64,000 bases of DNA from Euonymus europaeus (taxonomy: Eukaryota > Streptophyta > Magnoliopsida > Celastrales > Celastraceae). Made by a program: the position numbers and the translations under genes. The notes below the pieces were generated by a model. It searched no databases. It was not told the DNA's origin and worked only from the letters and a program-made list of their open reading frames with translations. Below are positions 1 to 11,622 of this stretch, piece by piece. The stretch's first letter is position 1. The number at the start of each line of letters is the position of its first letter. The stretch spans positions 2,579,544 through 2,643,543 of the forward strand of contig OY756968.1 in NCBI GenBank assembly GCA_963580455.1, given 5' to 3'.

Positions 1-328
1 GACAAATGCTACTACAAAGCAATTACAATATATTTTTAATCCATGAAGCAAAGCACATTAAAAATTGCAATTCAAGGAGTAGTAAAAAATTTATAGCCCA
101 GAGCGCATTAAATAAAAGTAGCATAACACTAAGATAGTATCCTTTTAACACTTCAATCTAAAGCAAACATAGTAATGAGAGCCTCATCAGATCAAAAGAG
201 CTCGGGGAAAAAAAGCCCAAATAAAAACCTTAACATAAGATAGAATTCAAATCACTCTAATGTCTTCTAAAAGTCCAACTATGTCCCACAAACAACAAAT
301 ATTAGCAGGGAAAGCTTGACTCTCATAC

Positions 329-1600
329 CATGACCATGGTGTACAGACTCGTCAGTGAGGCAAGAGAACGAAGCAACAGTATTATCAATCCACCGCCCTC
401 AACCGTTTCTATCGTTCTGGCAAGTAGATTTGGTGTCAAAGCCTCAAAATCCTGAATTATGGCATGCAACAAACTTCAAGACTGTACCAAGGTAATTATA
501 ATGTCAAGAAAAGACTAGGAGATAATGAGCAACTATTCCCACAAACCACAATTAGCTACCTGTAATATGCACATGCCAAAAGTATTCCCAAGAATCCTTT
601 CAGAATCCTTGTACAAGCAATAAGTTAACCCTCCGGTTTCCATAAAAAGTTGAAATGGATTCACTTTCTCAGGATCCAGCAGTCCCCTTTTCATTAGCTT
701 TTCAGTCTGCTTTTTACGTTTTCTCTGGTTACTGCATAAACGTCACCAACCCAGTTATGATTGTAGAGGCACTGGTTAAGTAATAAGTGTAGTGCCACTT
801 AAAAAAAAAAATCTTTTGAAGTCGGGAAAAAAAAAACTTCATCCACTGTCTCTTAATGAAAATACGCCAAAATGAATGAAATAGTGTCTTATATTAGCTC
901 TTCCAAATTCCAGCAAGTGATGAAATAAGGAAAAGTACAAGAAAAGATAAGGCTTATGCCTCACACTTTTATTAATCCTCAAAATTAAAAACAGCCGCTA
1001 GTAAGTTAAAGAGTAGGTCCAGTAGGACGGTCTCAGCAAAGTGAACAGCGCGACTTTTGCATTGCAATGATTAAGGAATTACAGAATCTAAAACTCATAT
1101 ACCAATTTTTGTTAAAGATTCTAATCCAAGATCCCATATACAAATCAAGCAGGAAAATAGTAAATAATGTATTAGAAAAGTGCCATTAATGCCAACTAAA
1201 GAACCTGCTAAGTTCAAGTTTATCCTTGTAGCACCACAAAACAGTTGGCCTGGATTTTACCACTGCCTTACTTAGCATGTAGTGAAGATTCACAATCTGC
1301 AACATAACACCAAAAAGTATCAATACAAATTATATTTAGAAAAAGCTTTCCAATTCGATAGTAAAAATCTTTCATTTAAAAAAAACAAAGGAAGGAAAAG
1401 TACATTACTGGGTTTCATAATTTTCAGACCACCAAAAATGTAAATTTTACATGCATGCATATACGAGAGAAAATAAAAGTGATAGAATGGAGTGCCTGGT
1501 CACGGGACTTGTCGCCGACGATGACAAACAAGGAACGGTGTCGCAGTCTGACCCCGTTTTCGATGAGAGTTCGGATTCGCTCGTCCACCTTCTTCCTCAT
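329..1600 (-). CDS. RNA cytidine acetyltransferase (NAT10/Kre33 family), first four exons, gene runs off the left edge
   Basis: Family role: ATP-dependent acetylation of cytidines in 18S rRNA and tRNAs, in the nucleolus. Seen: four exons on the minus strand, 1496-1600, 1205-1296, 560-731 and 329-451, join in frame to about 164 residues. They match the conserved N-terminal region of the family: MRKKVDERIRTLIENGV at the start, then VLWCYKDKLELS, YCLYKDSERILGNTFGM and DFEALTPNLLARTIETVEGG. The start at 1600 was chosen because family proteins begin MRKKVDER; an in-frame ATG lies upstream at 1648. Bases 1-328 are the next intron. The helicase, acetyltransferase and tRNA-binding domains would lie outside the window. 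Odd: exon 1 is followed by GC rather than GT (CAG then GCACTC), so intron 1 would be a GC-AG intron with a weak donor. The other donors seen are GT. Neighbour: divergent from the TPR gene at 2703. Confidence 0.93.
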
Positions 1601-1921
1601 ATTTTCTGTGTCGAACTTCTCTATTGACAGGCCAATATAGTCTTCCAAAGCTTTGATTCAAGCTTGCTCTTTCGGTTCTGTCTTATGAGTGCTTAGGGTT
1701 CGGCGTGTTGAAGTGATGCTCTACAATTTTAATGGACTTGTGCAAGAGATTTCTGGCCGTTTTGCTCTAAAAAATTTTTGAGAGTTTAGAAGGGTTCTAC
1801 ACGGGCAGTACTTTAGGGCAAGAAAATAGTAACCATCGGTTCACCGCAATCGGGTATTCGGGACGAGTTTACTGCTAAGCCCATCTTAAAAACGATGTCG
1901 TCTACATGTTAGGGACTTACC

Positions 1922-2296
1922 CATTGTTTGGGAAGGGAGGGAATATGAGGGAGAGTAAAATTTTGGGGCAAAATGGAGGGAAAATCAAAAAGTTGGGTGT
2001 TTGGAAAGAGAAGGTTAAATTTTAGGGTAACTTTTGAGAGAAAATTATGGTGGGTCCATGATGTTTATTTTTCTTATCATTTCCGGAAGGAAAGTCTAGG
2101 ACACAAAGGAAATTAGTGGGTCCCAATCACTAATTTCCAACTTTGTCCCTCACATTTCACACAATTTTTCACTTTTCTTTCCTCTACTTTTTAACTATCC
2201 AAACAAGAGGAGATAAAATTGAATTTTCCTCCCCTCCCTTCATTTTCCATTCCACTCAAATTTTTCTTCCCCTCCCCTCCTTCTTCCCAAACAATG
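1922..2296. mobile_element. MITE-like foldback element, about 375 bp
   Basis: The left end CATTGTTTGGGAAGGGAGGG is matched by the reverse complement of the right end (CATTGTTTGGGAAGAAGGAG). The left half is purine-rich and the right half pyrimidine-rich, so the element can fold back on itself. It encodes nothing. I could not define an unambiguous target-site duplication; a GTTAGGG-like word occurs near both ends. Superfamily not assigned. Confidence 0.6.
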
Positions 2297-2450
2297 CGTT
2301 AGGGTTCGTGAGCCAGGTCCGGTTTACGGTTAATTAACAGTACAAGATGGCGTACCAGACATATGCCTCAACAGTCAATTACGATGGGCTAACATTTCTA
2401 AAAAAATAGATAGGTCATAAGTTCGAAGCACCTCTAAGATGTTACTCAAC

Positions 2451-2519
2451 ATCAGTTGTTTCTTACTATTGAGACTCATAACATATCAATTGTTTCTTGC
2501 TATTGAGTCTCATAACATA
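2451..2519. repeat. 34-bp tandem duplication
   Basis: Two adjacent near-identical copies of a unit containing TTGTTTCTT and CTCATAACATAT. Just upstream (about 2422-2445) is AGTTCGAAGC, a tRNA B-box-like word, so a decayed SINE is possible but unproven. Confidence 0.6.
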
Positions 2520-2615
2520 TGACTAATATTCTGTCGATATTCTGAACGCACGGTCCGGTAGGCGGCCGCCCCAACCAAACAATACAAGATTGTGGATTTT
2601 TTTACTATTGGCTTC

Positions 2616-2629
2616 AAACGACGCCGTTT
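2616..2629. promoter_or_regulatory. near-palindromic AAACGACGCCGTTT motif upstream of the TPR gene
   Basis: A 14-bp near-palindrome 74 bp upstream of the ATG at 2703. Related words occur at 8089, 10594 and 14637, each near the start of a gene-like GC-richer stretch. A role as a core-promoter element is inference. Confidence 0.4.
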
Positions 2630-2702
2630 ACATGCCTCCCCTGCTTTCGCCCGCTAAAAACGCAACGCACGAGACCACCTTGGTATTGGGGGAATCGGGG
2701 CA

Positions 2703-5445
2703 ATGTCGTTCCGTTCCTCGTCTTCTTCAGCAAATGACCTCTTTCAAATTCAATGCCCTCTCTCTCGCACCGGATACTCAGTTCACAATCCCAAACATCT
2801 AAGCCAGAACCTCTCGTTATCCAATTCTTTCAAGCCGCCACCACACCGGCACTCAGTTCAACTCACTCAGCTCTATTTCTCCCCAAAATTCTTCTGTGTG
2901 GGGCCTTCCATTCCCGACATACCCATTTCGAATTTCTTAAGAAATCCATGTTTTGGCTCTACAGAGAGGGCATTTCTCAAAATTTTATCAGTGAAAATAG
3001 TGTTTTTCCTTGCTGGGTTTTTCTTCCTTTTGGGGTGTTTCAATGCTAGGACTTGTGCAGCACTTCCTGCAAACACGAGCATAAGTGGTGCAAATTCAGA
3101 GGGATTTGAAGATGTAAAAAGGGAAAAAAGTGAGGAGGAGGAGAAGTATGAGGAGGTATTGGAGAAGGAGCCCAAGAATGTTGATGCCTTGAAGGTGTTG
3201 GTGTACGGTAAGATGAGAGGAGGAAGGACGAATGAGGCTTTGAAGTATGTGGAGAGATTGATTGATATAGAGCCAGGGGAAGTTGAATGGAGACTTTTGC
3301 AGGCGCTTTGTTATGAAATGATGGGGCATTTGAGCGAGGCTAAAAAAATGTTCAAGGAAATCTTGAAGGAGAGACCACTTTTGCTGAGAGCTCTTCATGT
3401 ATGTACGGTCCTCGACCTTGTAGTGCTAGGTCGATTTGATTCTGGTCGGTAGTTTACTATATGTTGCATAGCATATAAGTTTGTTATGGATTATGGATAT
3501 ATAGAATTCATTGTGGCATTCACGCTCAACCCACAGCTGATTTATGATAATGAAATCATAGAATTATTCTTTATTTGTGGCTGGCTAAAAGGCATAGGTG
3601 AAGCGTTCCTAGAATACATATTGCTACTGAATATATTATGATGTGCTCCTGGAAAAAGAGGCATGTCCCGTGGGAAGTCGGTAGAATGCAAATTATATAG
3701 TATGTCTATGTTACTTTTACTTTTAGGTAGTTTTTCTAGTTTCATTTTTTTTGCATTTTGATTCCGCAATACTTATCATGCACTTATTAAAACTTGTGTT
3801 GTGTATCCTTCCCATAATTTGACTTCAACTGTTATGTCTTATACCTAGTATTTTTGTTCCTTTTAGGGTAATTTTATTTTCAGGTTTGATATGTTCAAGA
3901 AGCTTTTATGAAATTAGAATGCAGAATCATATATGTAGTCCTTTCCATAAATTATTGTATTATCCAGAAGTTTTGTGTACTTTCATTTCTAACTATCAGT
4001 TAGATACCAGTCTGCTAAAAAAAAGTATTGCATTGTGTGACTTATCCTGGGAACATGCAGATACAGTGATGGTTCAGATTTTAGTCTCACCTTTTCGGTC
4101 CTAATTTAATCTTGTTTTACAGCAATTTAAGATGATGCATGAGCTCTTTTTCCAAGTAATGTCAGCATTTGATTGACTTGTTACTGATTTAATAATGTTG
4201 GAAGATATTTATCATGTTTGGTAACATACCATCTTCTCTTTTCATTGACATTCTTAATTATTGGTGAGCAAATAGTGGATTATAGTCTCAATAAAATTGA
4301 CTCTCGTTTAGGAATCATTGCCTTATCTGTGCATTTACTTGTTCTATCACTGGTATCTACTGGATTTATGCCCTACTTTTTGTTTAGGGTCTTGCTTTGG
4401 TGATGCACAAGAACCGTGAAGGACCGGCTGTCTTTGAAATGCTGCATAAGGCTCTGAAAATCTCACGTCGTGAAAGGAGAGTCACTGAGGAGAGAAACAT
4501 AAGAATTCTAATTGCACAAATGCATGTTGTTGTGGTAAATTGTTTGTCAACCCATCCTTCTCAAATTTGGATTTCCAAATGCATATGCTCTCTTTTTTCC
4601 TTCATCAGTGTTTTATGTATTTATTTCTTGAAGGGGGAGCTTGAAGAGGGCTTGTTGAAATTTCAAGATCTGATTGATGACAACCCTCGGGATTTCCGGC
4701 CTTATCTTTGTCAGGTAAGGGTTTTTTTTCCTGCCATTGATAACCAGCACATTGATGCTTGTTTGCTTGACATGAGCTTCTCTCTGTGAATTATCTCAGC
4801 GATACGAGTTGCTGGTATGAAGAGTTTTTCCATTTTTTTATTTAATGTGCCCGTGGTTTCCTGTCTATTTTCACTTGATCATGCTCTCCGCACCTTTGTT
4901 AGAATCAGATTCCCCTGAAATATGTCTGATTTGCATAGACTTGGATGGCTCATGGAATGACCTAGGATTTATCAGACGGTATTCTACAATATAATTTAGG
5001 TACTTTTGATGGAGTAACTTAGTTTCACAAGACAGTCTCATGCACTTGTCTTCCCATCTCGGCCATTTCCGGACTGCAAATAAAGTAGGCTAGATATTTG
5101 AAGTAACATGTTTTACATACAGCTTTTCTCACAGGATTACACAGCCAGTGTAAGTTTTTACTTTGGTCAATTGGCATCTTAGAGATGAATGGAACATTAA
5201 CTTATATTGTTTTCAGGAACTATTTAGCAAAAATATGTAATTATGTGATTCATTTTCAGGGAATAATCTACAGCTTACTGGACAAAAAGAAGGAAGCTGA
5301 AGAACAGTTTGAGCTATATCAGTCTCTCGTACCAGACGAGTTCCCACAAAGAGGATTCCTCGATGATGTTGTATTGTCTGCAAAGACCACATCTCAGGAG
5401 CAGCTTCAGAAGGAGTTTAAAGACGAATTTTCGGGTAGAAAGTAA
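2703..5445 (+). CDS. SLOW GREEN 1-like chloroplast tetratricopeptide-repeat protein
   Basis: Seen: exons 2703-3398, 4388-4534, 4634-4714 and 5260-5445 join in phase 0 at each junction into 369 residues. The N-terminus is rich in Ser and Pro and lacks acidic residues, like a plastid transit peptide. A hydrophobic stretch (about residues 98-115, VFFLAGFFFLLGCF) follows, then an acidic linker, then TPR-type helices from about residue 145 to 340. Diagnostic blocks are EVEWRLLQALCYEMMGHL, RNIRILIAQMHV, NPRDFRPYLCQGIIYSLL and EFPQRGFLDDVVL, which I recognise from the Arabidopsis SG1 family. Known: SG1 is a plastid TPR protein needed for chloroplast development and greening. Which paralogue this is (SG1 itself or a close relative) cannot be decided here. 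Start chosen as the first ATG of the long frame. Length is slightly above the usual 310-335, mostly in the N-terminal leader. At the exon 2/3 join the protein has VVVGEL where relatives have Lys before Gly. Confidence 0.93.
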
Positions 5446-6956
5446 AGTGCTGGACCTTTTATCAGTTTATGTTGGTCAAATAGGATATGAATCCTATGAT
5501 ACTTATGAATGTTGGGTTAAAAGGATACTGGCTAGTCCTTGGTATGCTTATTTTCAATGCATTTTCTGTTTTCATTTTTCGGAAAACAGACGTTCGGTTG
5601 TCCATTTTGGAAAGTATGGGAAATTACAACAACAAAAAATCACTTGAAAAAGAACAGTGAAAAAAAATTCATTAATCAAGAACGAGAGTTGAAGGCTTGA
5701 AAACGATCAGGTAATGGCCTAGTCTCAACCATAAATGATGTCAACTTGGGTTGAACGGCTGAAAAAATAGAAATCACAGAAAACAGAGAAAGCATAAAAC
5801 AAATCAAACGGACCCTAAATATTGCATTGTTGTTGTTCAATCCGCCAAATTGTGTTTACAATTTCAAATCTTCAATTGCACAATTTAATTGTTTTTGATA
5901 TTGTCATTCTATGTGTAAGATGATAGTAATGATTTTAAGTTATATCATCACTATTTAGTTTAATACTATGTGTAAGTTAATTACACTAAATTACTGGCAA
6001 TAAACTAACATCGATATAAGCTTATAATTGGACAGTCATACTCGTGTGCACATAAGTTCAGGTCCCCTTTTCCATACAAGTTTATATCATTTGCCCTTTG
6101 CCAGGTAAAAATAAAATTTGTTTCAATTTGTTGTCGCGTACTGATTTCATAAAAAACCGGTAAATTCTGCTTGGGAGGAGGTTTAGGAGGATGTGAGCAT
6201 ATTCTCTGGTCCATATGGATGTTGTGTTGTCTCAGGCTTAAATGCAAAAGAAGATTGTGGTTGCCATGGATGACCCTGAGAGCAGGTGTTTGATCCGCGG
6301 TGGTAGACAGTTTTATACTCCGAACTTTGGCTGGATATATACTCCAATTTGGATTGAAAGGGCGAGTTAATTAGTATATTATGTTTATGTAGTAGATTTT
6401 TTATTTATTTAAAGTTTAATTTAGTATTTGCTGTAGTAGATTTTTATTTAGTTTTTGATGTAGTAGATTTTATGGAATTAATAATATGATTTCCATTAGA
6501 CCAATTATTTATTATTTTATGGCAGATTTTATGACATTATGGAATCGCTTCAATGTTGTTCCTTGTAGTTTTTTTCAATATATTAATCATAGCTGTTAAT
6601 TCATATAAAATTCAAATATCTTGAACATTATTTGGTTTACGATCTCATCAACCATAAAAAAAAAAATTAGGAAACTCTTTTAACAAAATCCGATATCCAT
6701 TAATGAAATTCCTAGATATTCTAACTAGAGTATAAGCGACTCGATTGTAATTTCTCGATATATAACTGTAACTCACCGCTTCTAAAGAGGCTTCCAATTT
6801 TTATCATTATTAAGATAAATTGCCAGTTTAACTGTTATATTTTCAAAAGTAAAAATTCTTAGTAGACAAGTCGCATGATAAATTTACTAAAACTAAAAAT
6901 GAGATAAAATTGTGAATTCGATCCAAAATGAGGTCAAGTGTAACCCAACAATCAAC
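5446..6956. other. intergenic, no gene seen
   Basis: AT-rich sequence downstream of the TPR gene, presumably with its 3' UTR. No open frame has recognisable homology. Confidence 0.6.
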
Positions 6957-7068
6957 TTAATTAAATTTATTTATTTTGTAAATTATTGCAGATGTTATTA
7001 CATTGAGTAATCTTTTCTTCACCTAATTAATTAAATTTATTTATTTTGTAATATTTGCAGATGTTATG
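6957..7068. repeat. direct repeat, two copies of about 40 bp
   Basis: The stretch from TTAAATTTATTTATTTTGTAA through GCAGATGTTAT occurs at about 6958-6998 and again at 7027-7067, separated by about 28 bp. AT-rich, no coding potential. Confidence 0.7.
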
Positions 7069-7286
7069 ATGCGAGATGAAGATTATATGAGAAGGTGGTG
7101 AATATATGTGCTTTCTCGCAGATATGGTCATGCTGCCTAATTAATACAAATAGTATAAGTCATTCGGTTTTGTTATGTTTAACTTTGTGAAGAAAAAAAA
7201 TGAAGAGATAAAGTCTTTTTTTTGGGTTATAAATTAATCTAAAGCATTAAATGTTGTCAATTAAATGTAAATTAAAGTTAATTAAA

Positions 7287-7820
7287 CTAATTTGACATTT
7301 AATCAAATCTAAAATGATAAAATATTTGATTAGAGATGGCCAAGGAGTTACGTCTGCCACCATTCCATGATCAAATATTTAATAAGATATTTAGTGAAAC
7401 TAAAACTCTATATATTTAATTCAATAAAATAAAATCAAGACTCTTAAATTTAGTAAAAACAATGTGAAAGAGGAGATGGTGTCTTTTGCACAATCCTACG
7501 TGACACACAAAGACACAATATAATCCTAGGTGATTGATTGCATGAGAGCACACCATTTTCCTAGCTTTTCTTAATTTGACATTTAATCAACTCTAAAATG
7601 ATAAAATATTTGATTGGAGATGGTCGAAGAGTTACGTCTGTCACCATTTCATGATCACATATTTAATAAGATATTTAGTGAAATTAAAATTAAAACCCTT
7701 AAATGTAGTATAATTATTGTGAAAGAGAGGAGATGGTGTCTTTACATAATTCTCCGTGCCACATAAAAACATAATCTAATATATAGGTGGATGCATGAGA
7801 GAACAACATTTCCATGATTT
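7287..7820. repeat. tandem duplication of a roughly 250-280-bp unit
   Basis: Copy A (about 7287-7565) and copy B (about 7571-7820) are colinear. Both contain TTTGACATTTAATCAA, AGTTACGTCTG, AATAAGATATTTAGTGAAA, GAGATGGTGTCTTT and GCATGAGAG in that order. The offset falls from 284 to 253 bp along the unit, so indels have accumulated. Non-coding. Confidence 0.8.
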
Positions 7821-8088
7821 TACTTAATAGTAATCTATATCTCTACTTTTACTCTTCTAAAGTTCGTGTGGGATTCGAGCTCTTAGGCGGCGAGTCACAG
7901 CTTCGTTTATACTCGCGCAATTGGTCTTCTCGCCGGTGTCTTCGACTTCCTTCGCTACCGCTAACGACAGGGTGCGTTCTATCTATGCTATCTAAAAGTA
8001 TTATAACCGCAGGATTTCAAGCCTTCTGACACTACCCGTGCCCTACAAACCGCTTAACATGCGCGTGCTATATTGGAAAACAGTGCAG

Positions 8089-8103
8089 CAAAACGACACT
8101 GTA
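8089..8103. promoter_or_regulatory. AAAACGACACTGTAT motif near a putative transcription start
   Basis: Variant of the near-palindrome at 2616, just upstream of the pyrimidine-rich, GC-richer stretch at 8110-8260. Role inferred only from recurrence. Confidence 0.25.
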
Positions 8104-9692
8104 TCAAAACATCCCCACCCTTCCTGCTCATATCTTGTGTTTTGCCACTATTAAAACACCTGCCACACCACTCGCTTTACTTTCGACCCCCGGCGTCTCT
8201 ACCTCTACTCGCGAGCCTCGCTGTCGATCCTTCCTTCGTCTCCGTCTGTCTCACTTAATTTTAGGCCTTCAGGTACCGTCGGATGGCTTTTTAATCACGT
8301 TGTATCTCCTCCATTCGAATTGCTTTTCCGTCTTCGGATTGTGTCCGCACAAATTTCTTCACGCAATAAGTTTCCTTCTCAAAGCCCTGTCAATGCAGTG
8401 TGTGGTCCATTTGCCCGATTAGGAGTACTTTCCGTGCCTTTTGCAGCTTCTTCTCCGGTATTCATTCTAGACTCGTATGTTGTTTCTCCAATATTTGATA
8501 GTTTGTTTGCTTCCAAATTTTAGTCAACAAATTTGATTTTGTGGGTACCCTTTTCTTTAGTTGGAAGCTTATCTTGGATCTGGGTTATGGTAAGTGGTAA
8601 GCCTCATTGAATTTAATAAGATTCCTGGATTTCTTAAGTCAAGGGTTTATGTTGCTTCTTATATGAACTGGTTATTGTTTTATTCTTAGCAAGTATTCCT
8701 GTTTTGTGGGAACTGAAGCTTTGTTTTGTTTGATACTGAGTTTTTTTTGTCTGTGTTTATGAAAGCTTCAGTGAATCAATTAATTTGTGGACTGTGGAGT
8801 TTACAGATGCGGGCTGTTCCTATTCATTTGAGGTACCAGGAAGCTTGTTTGTAGATTCTGTAGAAAGGGTGGCTATATGCTTATATGCCGGATTCCTCTG
8901 ATGTGACTGTATATGATTGTATATACTCTTTTGTGTCCTGTCACTGCTCTTACCACATAACTTGAATTCCCTTAAAAGGTTCATGTGCTTGCAATTTCTG
9001 TGCTTCCTAATCATATGGTTCCAAGCTATGAGGACAATATCTAACCTAGAAACCAACCATACGTCAGACTAAAACAATCGCCGGTTTCTTTCGCTCCTGA
9101 AAATACTCAAGTATGTGTGTGTGTCTATATATATATATGGTCCTGTAATTGATGCCAAATTGTCTATATATCATACTTGCTTTTGTCTTAGCCTGTTCTC
9201 AAATTAAGGTCGTTTGTTTATCTATTCTATTTACATAAATTGATTTTTAACAATTATTGCTAATATACTTAAGTTTCGTTATTCTATTGCACGTGCAGGT
9301 GGAATTGGATATGTGAAGCTTTGGTCCTTTCTTTATAAGGAAGTTTGCATTGAGGTGAGATTTTTCTAAGATAATTGTCTCCTTTGTTGTAAATCGGTTG
9401 TTTAGGGAACCTTGGGGAATAAAGTTGTGATCCCTGATGGAATTCTAGATTAAGACTCCCTTAAAACTAGAACCTGTCCCACTTTATTTTACTCATCAGT
9501 CTATTTGTGAATTATAATCAGTTTAGCCACTAAGGATTATCAAATGCAACATGCGCTGCTTCAAAGAGAAACAAAGTTGTATTTTTGTGTCTAACTGTTT
9601 ACTTGAGCATTCCAAAATCCTAATCTTCATAATTGTGCTCTAAGATTTACATTAGCTAAATCTCTCTATATTATCGTCTTTTTCCCTTATTG

Positions 9693-10010
9693 TTATGGCT
9701 TCATTTATGCAGCATTTTTACATTTTTCCAACTGCTTCTAGGGTCCATGACTATAAAAATGAAAGGTAAACTCCTAAGTGTGTGTTTGTAGGATGAAAGC
9801 AAGTCTTTATTAAAGGTAAACTCCTAAGTGTGTGTTTGCAGGATGAAAACAAGTCTTTATTGTTTTTCCTATGCCAATCTCTCTTGAGCAGTTACCTGTG
9901 GATTTTCTTAGGTATACACTGAGCTATTGCTATGGCTTCATTTATGCAGCATTTTTACATTTTTTCAAATGCTTCTAGGGTCCATGACTATAAAAATAAA
10001 AGGTAAATTC
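9693..10010. repeat. nested direct repeats
   Basis: A stretch of about 80 bp (ATGGCTTCATTTATGCAGCA through CTATAAAAAT) occurs at about 9694-9762 and again at about 9932-10000. Between them is a 50-bp tandem duplication, 9762-9811 and 9812-9861, around GGTAAACTCCTAAGTGTG. Non-coding. Confidence 0.8.
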
Positions 10011-10514
10011 TTCATGATTCGATTTTTGAATTTTTCCACTGCATGTAAATGTTGTCTTTTCCTACATCAAAATTGACTTGCACTTTTGAAAATGCATTGC
10101 TTTATGATTCATCTGCTAACAATGGAAGTTTATGCATGTATTTTTGTTATACCAATATGCACGCTTACACTCTTCAGAGTAATTGATCAATTGAATATGC
10201 AAACTAATTACTCTAAAGAAGTCATTATCTTTATGCAATTGATTTTTTCAATGTGCAGTGGCCACCATCTGTTCAACAGCAATCTCCAAATGTTCATAGG
10301 GGTCTTCGAGGTCAAGCTCTGCTAGTAAGCTTACTTGATCTTTTAGTCTTTCTCTTGAAAAGTGTAGTTGTTTCTTGGAATGGTTTTCAATCATTAATTT
10401 TCTGTCCAATATGGTCTCCAAAAGAAATTTCCCAAAACTTATAACAAGTATATCTGTTGGAATTTCCTCTATCGTTTATAAGGATTTTGGGTTTTTGCTT
10501 GTAATTATATAAAG

Positions 10515-10754
10515 TTGCAGCATTTGCAGCGCTCTCCTGGCGAGTCCGGCGAGTACCACTTCTCTCCGCGACTTGCGTTGACGACCAGTCCCGAAAAACG
10601 ACGTCGTACTATGCGATGCGCTGCGTATCACAGGCCTGCGAACGTCGTCGTTCAGGTGCGATCCCCTGTTCTTCGACGTCGTGGCCGTCTACTGGAGCGC
10701 GTCTTCGACTCTCCATCCACTCGCGCGATGCTCTATGCTCGGACGCAACCTTGA
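10515..10754 (+). other. GC-rich 79-codon open frame, unrecognised
   Basis: The frame starts at 10515 in a short GC-rich island that differs strongly from the AT-rich surroundings. It is Arg-rich (for example SPEKRRR and PVLRRRGRLLERV). It matches no domain I know. The island carries the AAACGACGTCGTAC near-palindrome at 10596. It may be a 5' leader region rather than a protein gene. Confidence 0.2.
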
Positions 10755-10860
10755 CAGAGCAAAAGTAGGTGCACGCACCTTTCGTTGGATGCTCCTTTTG
10801 ATCACATAGGTCGGTCACTTCTAACTCTGTCATTAGAGCCTTCGATTCGCAGCTGCTTCG

Positions 10861-11099
10861 GCAAGATCTTGATTTATTTCCCGGATCCTCTCTCCTTCTT
10901 CCCTGATTCTTGATTTGGCGATGTGCTTCGACGGCTTCTGTGAAAGGTTAGTTTTGCGGTTTGAGTTCTCTTTTGCGGTTTGTTCATGTAATTTGCAAGT
11001 CTTCGTTTAGTTTAGTGTATCTACTTTCATGACTGCTAATGTCATCTTCTCCTCACACAGCAAGATCTTGATTTATTTCCCGGATCCTCTCTCCTTCGC
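10861..11099. repeat. 38-bp direct repeat, two copies about 200 bp apart
   Basis: GCAAGATCTTGATTTATTTC and the following CCGGATCCTCTCTCCTTC occur at about 10861-10899 and again at about 11061-11098, essentially identical, suggesting a recent local duplication. Confidence 0.85.
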
Positions 11100-11622
11100 C
11101 TTTGTCATGCTTGGTCAATGACAGTTTTGGTTGCTCAATGGCTGGGTGAGAGTTTTGATTAATTAGATAGAGCTGGCCAACGAATCTAGGCTTAGTTTCG
11201 GCTCTCTTGATAATTTTTTATTGTTTGTTATAGGATGTTGTTTGCTGAGGAATTTTAGTACAGTTAGGTTTATTTTTCCAGAAAATACATCAATGAATGG
11301 CTTCCTGTGAATAGTTAGACCTAACCTGCAAAGTCAAAGTTATTATTCGAAAAGTTGTTGTGAACATTTGATTTCTATTAATGATCTCATTTGGTATGAA
11401 CTGCGATGACCTTCTCTTGTTGTTTATAGACTTAGGGAACCTGTAGTCTAATCAATTTACCTCTGCTGTGGCAAGGCAATATGAGGAGGCAGAGATCTTG
11501 CAACAATCAATGTCATGTAGTCTAATCAAAATATATATATGCATGTATATCTAAGGCCAGATTTTAAAAAGATGATACTTGTTTCCTTGCTGACTAAGAA
11601 CTGTTTCATTCTTTTCCTACAG

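Larger units (their letters stand above)
1601..2702. promoter_or_regulatory. shared divergent promoter region of the NAT10-like and SLOW GREEN 1-like genes
   Basis: About 1.1 kb separates the two start codons, which point away from each other, so both promoters should lie here. It contains a foldback element (1922-2296), a 34-bp tandem duplication (2451-2519) and a near-palindromic CGACGCCG motif at 2616-2629. No further gene is visible. Confidence 0.6.
7821..11622 (+). other. gene-like but unassigned region
   Basis: Several GC-richer stretches (7860-8520, 10505-10760) look like 5' ends of genes. Short open stretches end or begin at plausible splice sites: 8300-8458, 9300-9355 (ending GAG before GTGAGA) and 10258-10323 (preceded by TGCAG, followed by GTAAGC one base in). 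Joined or single, they resemble no family I know. The MLO exons begin only at 11623. I cannot tell whether this is a functional upstream gene, leader exons of a chimeric transcript, or debris. Confidence 0.3.

Noticed and set aside
6005..6247. 80-codon minus-strand frame in the 5.4-7.3 kb spacer
   Set aside because: No family resemblance, no splice context, composition like surrounding AT-rich DNA.
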